DNA from: Chloroflexota bacterium
Lineage (GTDB): Bacteria > Chloroflexota > Anaerolineae > B4-G1
Reading direction: 5' to 3'
Assembly (NCBI GenBank): GCA_024232355.1
Contig: JAAEPW010000290.1
Span: 1 to 32,206 of the forward strand
DNA length: 32,206 bases
Below the pieces are notes generated by a model. That model was not told where the DNA came from. It saw nothing but the letters and a program-made list of their open reading frames with translations, and searched no databases. This document shows positions 24,236-32,151 of this stretch, in pieces. Every line of letters begins with the position of its first letter. Within the stretch, counting starts at the first letter, position 1. Made by a program: the position numbers and the translations under genes.

Positions 24236-26110
24236 ATGGATCAAACCAACGGATTTGACCAAAAGTTACTGGAAATCTACGGCGAGTTGAGCCTCGACCG
24301 GCTGATGGAAATGGTCGTGGGCTATGCCCGCGACCGGCTCGGAGCCGGTGGTTGCTCACTTTTCCTGCGCGACGATATCACCGGTCGCTACGTCCTACGC
24401 AGCACTACCGGACTCTTGGAAGAGATGCCCACCGAGCGCATGGAATATGAGCCCGGAGAAGGATTGACCGGGTGGGTAGCAAAGTACGGCCGGACGCTGC
24501 GCATCACCAACGTCACAGACAATGAAGAACTGCGCCGCATCGCCGACGATCTGGTTTGGAGCAAAAAATACTCGGAAATCAGTGCCAAGCCCGGCCAAGC
24601 CTACATGGGCGCGCCGATCCACTCGCGAGACGGGAATAGCTTGATCGGCGTGTTGCGAGTTTCTGGCAAGCTACAAGGGCACGCGTTCGACGAACAAGAT
24701 GAGGCGCTGATGGGCCACGTGACCACGATGGTGAGCATTGCCATCGAGAACTCGCAGCGCTATGAGGGCGAAAAGCGCCGCGCACGTTACTTTTGGCTGC
24801 TGCTAGATATCAGCAACGAGCTAAACCCACGGCGCGCCATCGCCGAGATGCTCCAGGTCGTCGTAGACCGGATCAGAGAAGGTTTTCGCACCGAAGCATG
24901 TCAGGTTTACCTGCGGACAGAAGAAGACATCCACCGAGTAATGCTGCAGGCCGCCAGCGGCATCCCTGGAGAGCTGGTCAATAAACTGACATACATGGCC
25001 GGGGAGGGACTGACAGGCCACATTGTCCAAAGTGGAAAATCCATCCAGATACGGGAGTCAGCCGAATTAAAGGGTTGGAACGACCCCCACACTGATGAGA
25101 TTGCCCCACATCTTTCCTCCGGCATCTATCGCTCTTTTGTGGGCGTTCCCTTGCAGTTGGGCAACGAGGTACTTGGCTCCCTCGAGTTGATCAACAAGAT
25201 TCCCAGTGGCCCCGGCCACCGCGATTGGTTTACCGGCAACGACGAACAATATTTGCGCTTGCTCTCCACGGCCATCTGCGGCGTGATAGAGGGAGCGCGC
25301 TATCTCAAGGCCCTGAACGATGTGGGAGTCACCGCGATGCGGATGCAGCGGATCGCTTCCTTTGGCACCCTGGCGCAACGGATACGGCACGAGGCCGCAA
25401 ACCCATTGGCCGTAGCCCGCTTGGCACTGACCAATCTGCGCGGCGACCTTGAGAATGTGTTACCCTCGCCGGAAGGAGCCAGAGAGGATGTAGAGGCAGA
25501 TGTCGTGTCTGCCCCTGCTCCCGAACAGGATATACAGACCACGGCTCGGTCAACGCTCAGGCGGCTGGACATCATTGAGAACAGCCTGGAGGATGTCAGC
25601 AGCAAACTGCTGGACCTGCTCAAATTCTCGCAACACATCGGCTTTGTCCACGCGACCACAAACTGGAACGATGTGGTGCGCGAGGTCCTGATCTGGTTGG
25701 CCGCAGAACGACAACGGCGCGGCGTGGAGACGCACGTAACCTACGGAGAGCTACCCCCACTGTTCATCGAGCCTAACGAGCTATTCGGTGTCCTGGTCAC
25801 CGTCCTGCGCCTGACGATGGAGACCCTAGATACATCCGGGGGTCTCGTAGAAATACGCACTTTTTTATGTGACGATGATCAATGCGTGCGCACAGACATA
25901 CACGCACCAGAGGGACCGCGGAGCGAAGCAATATCCGGCATCCTCGAACCGGCAGATGGCACACCTGAGGAGCTATCACCCCTTCATTTCGAGTGGGCGC
26001 TGGCACAAGAGACGGTAAAAACTCAATACGAGGGTAATCTCACCTGGCAGGCTCGTGATCAAGGTATTTGTTTTAGGCTCGAGCTGCCGGTAAAAAAGAC
26101 CTACCCCTGA
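24236..26110 (+). CDS. Double-GAF protein with degenerate histidine kinase core
   Basis: 624 residues, cytoplasmic. Two GAF domains (~10-175 and ~190-365; both with the EGLTG segment and a G(A/V)P start of the last strands) are followed by a HisKA-like helix with H385 in IASFGTLAQRIRHEAANPLAVA. A predicted ATPase region follows, but its boxes are missing: the N-box position reads VLVTVLRLTMETL without the Asn, the DxGxG box reads IHAPEGP, and no GTGLGL is present. It probably cannot bind ATP normally, although the last strand (CFRLELPV) remains. I infer a sensor that dimerises or receives phosphate rather than a self-sufficient kinase. The next gene, 18 bp on, encodes a receiver plus an intact ATPase domain. 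The ribosome site is weak. Confidence 0.85.
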   Translation: MDQTNGFDQKLLEIYGELSLDRLMEMVVGYARDRLGAGGCSLFLRDDITGRYVLRSTTGLLEEMPTERMEYEPGEGLTGWVAKYGRTLRITNVTDNEELRRIADDLVWSKKYSEISAKPGQAYMGAPIHSRDGNSLIGVLRVSGKLQGHAFDEQDEALMGHVTTMVSIAIENSQRYEGEKRRARYFWLLLDISNELNPRRAIAEMLQVVVDRIREGFRTEACQVYLRTEEDIHRVMLQAASGIPGELVNKLTYMAGEGLTGHIVQSGKSIQIRESAELKGWNDPHTDEIAPHLSSGIYRSFVGVPLQLGNEVLGSLELINKIPSGPGHRDWFTGNDEQYLRLLSTAICGVIEGARYLKALNDVGVTAMRMQRIASFGTLAQRIRHEAANPLAVARLALTNLRGDLENVLPSPEGAREDVEADVVSAPAPEQDIQTTARSTLRRLDIIENSLEDVSSKLLDLLKFSQHIGFVHATTNWNDVVREVLIWLAAERQRRGVETHVTYGELPPLFIEPNELFGVLVTVLRLTMETLDTSGGLVEIRTFLCDDDQCVRTDIHAPEGPRSEAISGILEPADGTPEELSPLHFEWALAQETVKTQYEGNLTWQARDQGICFRLELPVKKTYP

Positions 26111-26128
26111 GATAGGTCAAAGGGAACT

Positions 26129-27214
26129 ATGGAAGAAAAAACGATTCTCATAGTAGACGATGAACCTTTATTCCGCGAGGAAGCCTTGGCCTTTCTCACC
26201 AGCTCGACCTTTGCAGCGCAAGGCTGGAAAGTAGAGACCACGGTGGGTGGAGAAGAGGCATTGGCCCGGTTGGAACAAGAGGCCTGCGATGTGATGCTGC
26301 TCGACATCAATATGCCAGGGCTGGACGGCATGCAAGTGCTGGACCTGATGCACGAAAAGCGGCTGTTGGACCAGACCTATGTCATCATGCTCAGCGCCTA
26401 TGGTGTGTACGATAACGTGGTCGCCGCTATGCGCGGAGGGGCAAAAGACTTTGTCAACAAATCCGAGCCGCTGGACCAATGGATCGTGCGCATCGAGCGA
26501 GGCTTTGAGTGGCAAGAGTTGCGCCGTCGCAAACAGCAAGCGGAGGATGAACTACGTCTGCTGGCCCGCGAGGTCGGCCACGACATCGGCGGCTCGACGT
26601 TCTTTGTGCTCACTCAGCGCGTACGGGCGCTTTCCAAGCTGATAGAAGGAGATGCAGAAGGAGAACGCTCCATCGAGGTCATCCAGCAAATCCTGGATCG
26701 TATCAAACGATTGGCCGACGACCTGGGACACGTGGCCGTGGCCTTGGACAGCAGGGAAGTTTATCGCCAAAAGCCTCTCAATCTCCATCGCTTGCTGGAA
26801 CGGCTGCTGCAAGAATTCACCTATGGCCATCCCGGCGTGACTGTCGTGCGGGAGTGGGACGACGACATCCTGGAAATACACGGCAGCCGCGCTCAATTAG
26901 AACGTGTTTTCCACAACATATTGACCAATGCTGGACGAGCAATGCCCGATGGCGGAAAACTCATGTTGCGCACGCGGCAGGAAAAAGATGCCTGGGTCGC
27001 CGTGGACGTTCAAGATACGGGGGTCGGCATTCCGCCTGCTGCGCGGGAGAGTATCTTTCGCATCGGATTTTCGGATTGGAGAAGCGGAACCAAGGGAAGC
27101 GGGCTGGGGCTTTATGTTGTTCGCAGGAACGTCGAGAACCACGGCGGACATGTCGATATCACCAGCGATGTTGGACAGGGTACTATGATCACTGTCCGGC
27201 TGCCGATAGCTTGA
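26129..27214 (+). CDS. Receiver-histidine kinase hybrid (REC-HisKA-like-HATPase)
   Basis: 361 residues, AAGGGAA ribosome site just upstream. N-terminal receiver (~4-130) with acidic pair D10-D11, phospho-acceptor D59 in LLDINMPGLDG, and a NKS loop near 112. A helical segment has H151 in LAREVGHDIGGSTFFVL, an atypical phospho-acceptor site lacking the Pro of the usual HE-x-NP context. An intact ATPase domain follows: HNILTNAGRAMPDGG, VQDTGVGIP and KGSGLGLYV. It probably partners the upstream double-GAF protein, supplying the ATP-binding half that the latter lacks. No sensor or membrane domain of its own. Confidence 0.88.
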   Translation: MEEKTILIVDDEPLFREEALAFLTSSTFAAQGWKVETTVGGEEALARLEQEACDVMLLDINMPGLDGMQVLDLMHEKRLLDQTYVIMLSAYGVYDNVVAAMRGGAKDFVNKSEPLDQWIVRIERGFEWQELRRRKQQAEDELRLLAREVGHDIGGSTFFVLTQRVRALSKLIEGDAEGERSIEVIQQILDRIKRLADDLGHVAVALDSREVYRQKPLNLHRLLERLLQEFTYGHPGVTVVREWDDDILEIHGSRAQLERVFHNILTNAGRAMPDGGKLMLRTRQEKDAWVAVDVQDTGVGIPPAARESIFRIGFSDWRSGTKGSGLGLYVVRRNVENHGGHVDITSDVGQGTMITVRLPIA

Positions 27215-27303
27215 TGTTTCTCCACAACACAAATTTATTATTTCTGACTTGGTTGTTTATGAGCAACCCCTAATTCACACAAAACTTGTAGGAGGTCAAT
27301 GTA

Positions 27304-27942
27304 ATGACATCAAAAATACTCGTAATGGACGATGATCTGCTTGCGCTCGAAAGCCTGGAGGATTATTTGAAACAGGCCAATTACACCGTCGTGGCAGCCA
27401 GCAGTGCGCGTGAGGCTGTAGACACGGCACGCGAGACCACATTCGACGCTGCCCTGTTGGATATGAAAATGCCCGAAATGGACGGGTTCCAGGTGGCCGC
27501 GATGCTGCGCCAGTTGCAACCCGACCTGCGCGTCATCATATTTACCGGCTACGCCTCGTTAGAGACCGAGGCACGCGCCGCGCAGTTGGACTTTTACGAA
27601 TACCTGCCCAAGTCCAATTGGTACGACCTGCTGCTGCCGACCGTCGAACGTGTTCTGGCAGAGCCCGAGCGCCGGCTGCCCAAACAGCGCCCGGTCGACC
27701 TGGAAAAGGCTGCTGCCCAATACGCCGACGAGGGCAAGGGTGAGATGGCCGCAATGGCGCTGGAAGAAGCGGCCCGCATCGCCGAATTTACCTACGAGTG
27801 GAAGAACGCGGCCAGACTATACGGCCAGGCATTCGAGTATATGAAGCGCGCGCGAGGTCTCTCGATGGAATCCCAGCGGCTCAGGGACCTAGCCGAGTGT
27901 GCAGAACGCATCGCAGACGAGGCATCCGCCGACGCCTCATAA
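27304..27942 (+). CDS. Response regulator with non-DNA-binding helical C-terminus
   Basis: 212 residues, AGGAGG eight bases before the ATG. Receiver domain (1-125) with D9, D10 and phospho-acceptor D53 in LLDMKMPEMDG, T at ~80 in FTGYAS and the PK motif near 104. The rest (~130-212) is alpha-helical, with a pattern resembling one or two TPR-like hairpins (EKAAAQYADEGKGEMAAMALEEAARIAE; WKNAARLYGQAFEYMKRA). No helix-turn-helix, so the output is probably protein-protein contact. The likely target of the kinase pair encoded just upstream. Confidence 0.88.
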   Translation: MTSKILVMDDDLLALESLEDYLKQANYTVVAASSAREAVDTARETTFDAALLDMKMPEMDGFQVAAMLRQLQPDLRVIIFTGYASLETEARAAQLDFYEYLPKSNWYDLLLPTVERVLAEPERRLPKQRPVDLEKAAAQYADEGKGEMAAMALEEAARIAEFTYEWKNAARLYGQAFEYMKRARGLSMESQRLRDLAECAERIADEASADAS

Positions 27943-27986
27943 TATCATCACGGGGGAAATGGTGGGTCTATCCAGAAAATAGACCT

Positions 27987-28093
27987 GTAGCCGCGGATTC
28001 CGTCGCAACGAGGGGCGCACGCGTCCCTGGTGGCGCGATAGCGGATTACGTGCAACCTCTGGTTGCCATGATCCGACGGAATCGCGGTTCCAC
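27987..28093. repeat. Structured intergenic element, hairpin-family variant
   Basis: Outer arms starting GTAGCCGCGGATTCCGTCG (27987-28005) and ending CGACGGAATCGCGGTTCCAC (28074-28093) pair over 10 bp plus a further 4 bp across a bulge. Between them lie two smaller hairpins: AGGG...CCCT around ACGCGT, and GCAACC-TCT-GGTTGC (28052-28066). The opening GTAGCCGCG matches the elements at 11265 and 32096. Located in the 226-bp gap between the response regulator and the next gene, which holds no other feature. Confidence 0.6.
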
Positions 28094-28168
28094 TTTCATC
28101 TTGCCCTGCGTCGCCAGTTATGTAGCGCAATTTGTTAATTGCGTTTTGACAAGAGAGGAGTGATAGCT

Positions 28169-28933
28169 ATGGATGTCCACTTGTATTTGTCCATGATGCC
28201 CGAAGCACTGATTGCGTCCATGTTGACACCTGAAGAATTTAGCGTCTATTATTCTGTTGGAAGCACAAAGAAAACACGCGGACAAGCTATCTTTTTTGAG
28301 ATCAATCCAGATTTCAGACACGATTTTTTCCGCATTGAAGAGGGGATCCGGCGCTGCGTACTGCACGAGGATGGAAGCCCAAAGAGATCGATCTATATCT
28401 CTGTCTACCGTGTATTGGAGCATATTCCCCTAGATGCTATTCAAAAGCTGTATCTCGTGACGCAGGATGGGCGGGTACTGGGTCTGGAATCGAGCCAAGC
28501 GTTCCCTCAAGACACAGCCGGGTTACACCTGTACCAAGAAATCACACCCGTACACCCTCTAGTAGTCAGCACCCAAGGCCCCCGCGAGTTCTACGAGCTG
28601 ATTGTCAAGAATCCAACCAGCTTGCTCTCTTTGCCGGCGATCTGTTTCGTAGAGCTACGGCTGAATGCATTGGCCGAGGACCCCGAACGCGGTGCCGTGC
28701 GCGACCTTCCCTATTCCAATATCGGCCACATGCGACAGTGCCTGGTGGACCTCAAGACCAAGACCGTGCATACCAAGATGGTCAACCGTACCCAGCCGGC
28801 TTCGTTCCCATATCGTACGATCAAGAACGGGATCTTTGTGGGGAATGAAAAAGGACTTGCGTATTTCCCCCTGCCATCGCAGGAGGAACTGCGCGCCGAA
28901 CATTATCGTTGGTGGCGCTCTGCCAACATCTGA
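28169..28933 (+). CDS. Unrecognised 254-residue protein between kinase genes and hppA2
   Basis: 254 residues from the ATG at 28169, which has AGGAG about nine bases upstream; a longer frame from 28139 is unsupported. No signal peptide, membrane helix or P-loop. The N-terminal third contains MMPEALIASMLTPEEFSVYYSVG and KTRGQAIFFEINPDFRHDFF. The middle has ISVYRVLEHIPLDAIQKLYLVTQDGRVLGLE, and the C-terminal third NIGHMRQCLVDLKTKTVHTKMVNR and FPYRTIKNGIFVGNEKGLAYFPLPS. It has the look of a conserved globular cytoplasmic protein, with mixed alpha/beta pattern. I do not recognise the family. Its place just before hppA2 and after a phosphorelay suggests a linked role. Confidence 0.75.
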   Translation: MDVHLYLSMMPEALIASMLTPEEFSVYYSVGSTKKTRGQAIFFEINPDFRHDFFRIEEGIRRCVLHEDGSPKRSIYISVYRVLEHIPLDAIQKLYLVTQDGRVLGLESSQAFPQDTAGLHLYQEITPVHPLVVSTQGPREFYELIVKNPTSLLSLPAICFVELRLNALAEDPERGAVRDLPYSNIGHMRQCLVDLKTKTVHTKMVNRTQPASFPYRTIKNGIFVGNEKGLAYFPLPSQEELRAEHYRWWRSANI

Positions 28934-28952
28934 TCCTAGTGTCCGAGACACA

Positions 28953-28980
28953 TGTAGCATAGGACCTTGTGCCCATTTTT
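28953..28980 (+). repeat. Short interspersed repeat, copy 2
   Basis: TGTAGCATAGG followed by TTGTGCCCATTTTT, counterpart of 10061-10087. In the 93-bp gap before hppA2. Confidence 0.5.
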
Positions 28981-29026
28981 TAGCCGACAAGTCAGTCGCA
29001 CACGAAACACAAAGCAGGTGAATAAC

Positions 29027-31111
29027 ATGTCAACATATCAACCTTGGATCTTTGCGGCCATCACAGCAGGTGTCATCTCTCTCATAGTAGCGGTCTGGCT
29101 ATACTTTTGGGTCAATCGGCAAGATGCCGGTTCCGAGAGGGCTCAAGAAGTCGCGACCTGGATTCGAGAGGGATCGCAATCCTATCTGCGCCGTCTCTAC
29201 ACGGCGCTCTCCCTCGTCGCAGTAGCATTGGGCATCATCATTGCCATCGTGTTCAGTTTCGACATCGAACACCTGGGTATGGGGGCGGTGAATGTCAATC
29301 CATCCCGGGGCATCACGATGGCCCTGGCCTTTGTGTTTGGCGCGATATGTTCGGCCCTGGCCGGATATATGGGCATGACGGTCGCCGTATCCGCCAACGT
29401 GCGCAGCGCGACAGCCGCCAACGAGAGCCTCCACAGTGCTTTCCAAGTGGCCTTTTACGCCGGCTCTGTGATGGGCCTGGCGATGGTGGGCCTGGCCATC
29501 ATCGGCATGAGCATCGTTTACTTGCTCACTGGCGACCCCGAGATCATTCTCGGCTTTAGCTTTGGCGCGTCGGCGCTGGCCTTGTTGGCCAAAGCGGGCG
29601 GTGGGATCTATACCAAGACGGCCGACATCGCAGCCGATCTGGTGGGCAAGATCGAGATCGGCATCCCCGAGGACGACCCCCGCAACCCAGCCGTTGTTGC
29701 CGATAACGTCGGCGATAACGTCGGCGATGTGGCCGGTATGGGAGCAGACATATTTGATAGTTACGTGGCCAGCGCTGTGGCTGCGATGCTTTTGGGCACG
29801 TCACTCTTTGCCAGCGACAGTCCGCTGCAAGCCCGGTACACCATGTTCCCCCTGGTTTTGTGTACACTGGGTATCATTGCCTCGCTCATCGGGATCCGGT
29901 TCGTGCGTGTAGGCAAGAGCGGCAAGCCGGGCCGAGCCCTCAACAACGGCACATTCATCACATGCGGAATCTTTGGCGTGCTGGCTACGGCCACCGTTCT
30001 ACTGGGCGGATACAACCTCGGCGTGCTGTGGGCTACGCTGGCCGGGCTGGTTACAGGCGTCGTCATTGGCCTTACGTCTGATTATTACACGTCATCCGAT
30101 TACCGTCCTGTGACCGAGACAGCCCGCGTCTCGGGTTCTGGCGCAGCCATCACCATCATCACCGGCCTCAGTTATGGGCTGATCAGCGTCGTTCCCTCGA
30201 TCATTGGGATCGTCGTGGCGACGCTGCTCTCCTACTATTTGGCAGAGATGTCTGGGATCAGTGGCTTTTACGGAGTCGGCATCAGCGCGGTAGGGATGTT
30301 GTCCATCAGCGGCATGATCGTTTCCTCCGACGCCTACGGGCCTATCGTAGACAACGCCCGGGGTATCGCCGAGATGGCCGGAATGTCGAAAGAAGTCATC
30401 GACACGACCGACGTGCTCGACGCCGCCGGCAACACGGCCAAGGCCATCACCAAGGGATTCGCCATCAGTGCCGCCGCGCTCACCGTCCTATCGCTCTTTG
30501 CGGCCTATGCAGAAGTCATCGGGGCCCGGGGCGTGGAACTGGTCATCAGCCTGCGGCAACCCATCGTCGTTGCTGGCGTCCTGTTGGGTGCAGCGACGCC
30601 GCCATTGTTCAGCGCGCTCACGATGCTGTCTGTCACGCACAACGCCTTTGACATGATCAAAGAGGTGCGGCGGCAATTTGAGGAACGCCCCGGCATCCTG
30701 GCCGGCACCGAGACGCCCGACTATGCCGCTTGCGTCGGTCTGGCCGCGCAAGGTGCGCTCACATCTCTGGTGATGCCCGCTTTCCTGGCCATCGTTCTCC
30801 CGGTCCTGGTCGGCATCATCCTCGGCCCCGAGGCCCTGGGCGGATTCCTGGGAGGCAGCATCTTTACCGGGGTCATTTTCGCGCTACTGATGTCCAACGC
30901 GGGCGGGTTGTGGGACAATGCCAAGAAATTCATCGAATCGGGAGAATTTGGCGGCCCCGGCTCCGACGCGCACAAAGCCGGCATCGTGGGCGACACCGTC
31001 GGTGATCCGTTCAAAGACACGGCTGGCCCATCTCTTAACACGCTGATCACGGTGATGTCTCTGGTATCCTCTCTGTTCGCGCCGGTCATTGCCGCGTTCC
31101 ATTTGTTCTAG
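29027..31111 (+). CDS. hppA: Membrane-bound ion-translocating pyrophosphatase (second copy)
   Basis: 694 residues from the ATG at 29027, with AGGTG seven bases upstream; the longer frame from 28967 adds an unrelated polar stretch. Canonical motifs: DIAADLVGKIEIGIPEDDPRN, DNVGDNVGDVAGMGADIFDS, DYYTSSDYRPV (the EYYTS loop, with Asp for Glu at 352), DAYGPIVDNARGIAEMAG, GGLWDNAKKFIESGEFGGPGSDAHKAG and GDTVGDPFKDTAGPSLN. Lys472 in GNTAKAITKG marks a potassium-independent type. Clearly different from the 22007 copy throughout, so an old paralogue or separate acquisition rather than a recent duplication. It may differ in transported ion or in affinity. Confidence 0.95.
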   Translation: MSTYQPWIFAAITAGVISLIVAVWLYFWVNRQDAGSERAQEVATWIREGSQSYLRRLYTALSLVAVALGIIIAIVFSFDIEHLGMGAVNVNPSRGITMALAFVFGAICSALAGYMGMTVAVSANVRSATAANESLHSAFQVAFYAGSVMGLAMVGLAIIGMSIVYLLTGDPEIILGFSFGASALALLAKAGGGIYTKTADIAADLVGKIEIGIPEDDPRNPAVVADNVGDNVGDVAGMGADIFDSYVASAVAAMLLGTSLFASDSPLQARYTMFPLVLCTLGIIASLIGIRFVRVGKSGKPGRALNNGTFITCGIFGVLATATVLLGGYNLGVLWATLAGLVTGVVIGLTSDYYTSSDYRPVTETARVSGSGAAITIITGLSYGLISVVPSIIGIVVATLLSYYLAEMSGISGFYGVGISAVGMLSISGMIVSSDAYGPIVDNARGIAEMAGMSKEVIDTTDVLDAAGNTAKAITKGFAISAAALTVLSLFAAYAEVIGARGVELVISLRQPIVVAGVLLGAATPPLFSALTMLSVTHNAFDMIKEVRRQFEERPGILAGTETPDYAACVGLAAQGALTSLVMPAFLAIVLPVLVGIILGPEALGGFLGGSIFTGVIFALLMSNAGGLWDNAKKFIESGEFGGPGSDAHKAGIVGDTVGDPFKDTAGPSLNTLITVMSLVSSLFAPVIAAFHLF

Positions 31112-31116
31112 CATCT

Positions 31117-31986
31117 ATGGCATACCGATTTATCCGACTCGTTTACCTGACGCTGTTGATAGCGTCAGGCTGTTCTGTGCTTGCGCCCCCCCCTACCCCT
31201 ACAAGCACAGCGACACCGCTCCCCACATTCACCCCGACGCCTGCCAGCACACCAACACCCACTCTCCCCCCGACGTTCACCCCAGAGCCGCCCGACACCG
31301 GCTGGCAGCCACTGCGACCCGGCGTCGAGCTGCGGCAGGTGCGCGTAGAGGTCGGGCAGACCGCCGAGCGCTTGGCCATCGTGCGGCTCGATCCCGCCGC
31401 CGTGCGCTTTCGCCTCCACTATGACCCCGACACTCCCCACCTGGTGAGCGATTGGGCAGACGGCCTCGACCAACCATTGCTGGTCATCAACGCCGGTTAC
31501 TTTACGCCCGAACACCAGACCATCGGCCTGCTCGTCAGTGACGGACAAATTTGGGGAGCCTCTTATGGAGACTATGCCGGTATGTTTGCTGTCACGCCCG
31601 ACGAACGAGTGAGCGTGCGCTGGCTCCGCGATTGGCCCTACGACCCCAGCGAGCAGTTGAGTGAGGCTGTCCAGTCGTTCCCGGTGCTGGTCAAGCCCGG
31701 CGGCGTGATGGGCTTTCCCGCCGACGCCGACGACGGTCGCCCCTCCCGCCGCACCGTCGTGGCGCAAGATAACCAAGGGCGCATCCTGCTCATGGTTGCT
31801 CCCCGTGGCTACCTCAGCCTGCACGAGACGGCGCGCTTTCTGGCCAAGTCGGACCTCGATCTGGACGTAGCCCTCAACCTAGACGGCGGCTATTCCACCG
31901 GGCTATGGTTACAGGCGGACGAGCGTCTCGTGGACATCAAGTCGCTCGTTCCGGTGCCCTCGGTCATCTCTGTCGTTTACCGCTGA
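31117..31986 (+). CDS. Phosphodiester glycosidase (NAGPA-domain) lipoprotein
   Basis: 289 residues, starting five bases after the hppA2 stop; no clear ribosome site, so translational coupling is likely. Lipoprotein signal ending LIASGC (lipidated Cys at 19), then a Pro/Thr-rich linker (~24-58; repeats such as TPTSTATPLPTFTPTP) typical of surface lipoproteins. The catalytic-type domain (~60-289) shows the NAGPA family hallmarks: VINAGYF, RTVVAQDNQGRILLMV and LNLDGGYSTGL. Related enzymes hydrolyse GlcNAc-phosphodiester bonds; bacterial members may act on cell-wall or exported glycans. The real substrate is unknown. Confidence 0.88.
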   Translation: MAYRFIRLVYLTLLIASGCSVLAPPPTPTSTATPLPTFTPTPASTPTPTLPPTFTPEPPDTGWQPLRPGVELRQVRVEVGQTAERLAIVRLDPAAVRFRLHYDPDTPHLVSDWADGLDQPLLVINAGYFTPEHQTIGLLVSDGQIWGASYGDYAGMFAVTPDERVSVRWLRDWPYDPSEQLSEAVQSFPVLVKPGGVMGFPADADDGRPSRRTVVAQDNQGRILLMVAPRGYLSLHETARFLAKSDLDLDVALNLDGGYSTGLWLQADERLVDIKSLVPVPSVISVVYR

Positions 31987-32005
31987 GGTACAGCCCACAC
32001 TCAAT

Positions 32006-32034
32006 TTGCACTTTTTCGGCGGCAATGATACAAT
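32006..32034 (+). promoter_or_regulatory. Possible promoter reading out of the window
   Basis: TTGCAC (32006-32011), 17-bp spacer, TACAAT (32029-32034). No gene follows within the window. The hairpin element at 32096 would lie in its leader. Confidence 0.35.
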
Positions 32035-32095
32035 TCTCCAGTAATTTTTTAATGATTCGCACACCGGCACTGGTTCAGTTGAATGGGATTACGAT

Positions 32096-32151
32096 GTAGC
32101 CGCGCTTTCCATAGCGCGTAAGGCCCTGCGAGGTATGGAAACCTCGGCTAC
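32096..32151 (+). repeat. Interspersed hairpin element, copy 3
   Basis: Arms GTAGCCGCGCTTTCCATA (32096-32113) and TATGGAAACCTCGGCTAC (32134-32151) pair at 16 of 18 positions around a 20-base loop. The left 23 bases equal those of the 11265 element. AAGCCCC and a TTTTT run follow, so termination is possible. Confidence 0.75.

Noticed and set aside
31190..31290. Pro/Thr-coding repeats considered as a tandem DNA repeat
   Set aside because: Codons vary and there is no fixed unit length; explained as a lipoprotein linker.
31165..31824. 219-codon minus-strand open frame
   Set aside because: Antisense to the NAGPA-domain gene, whose signal peptide and motifs are unambiguous.
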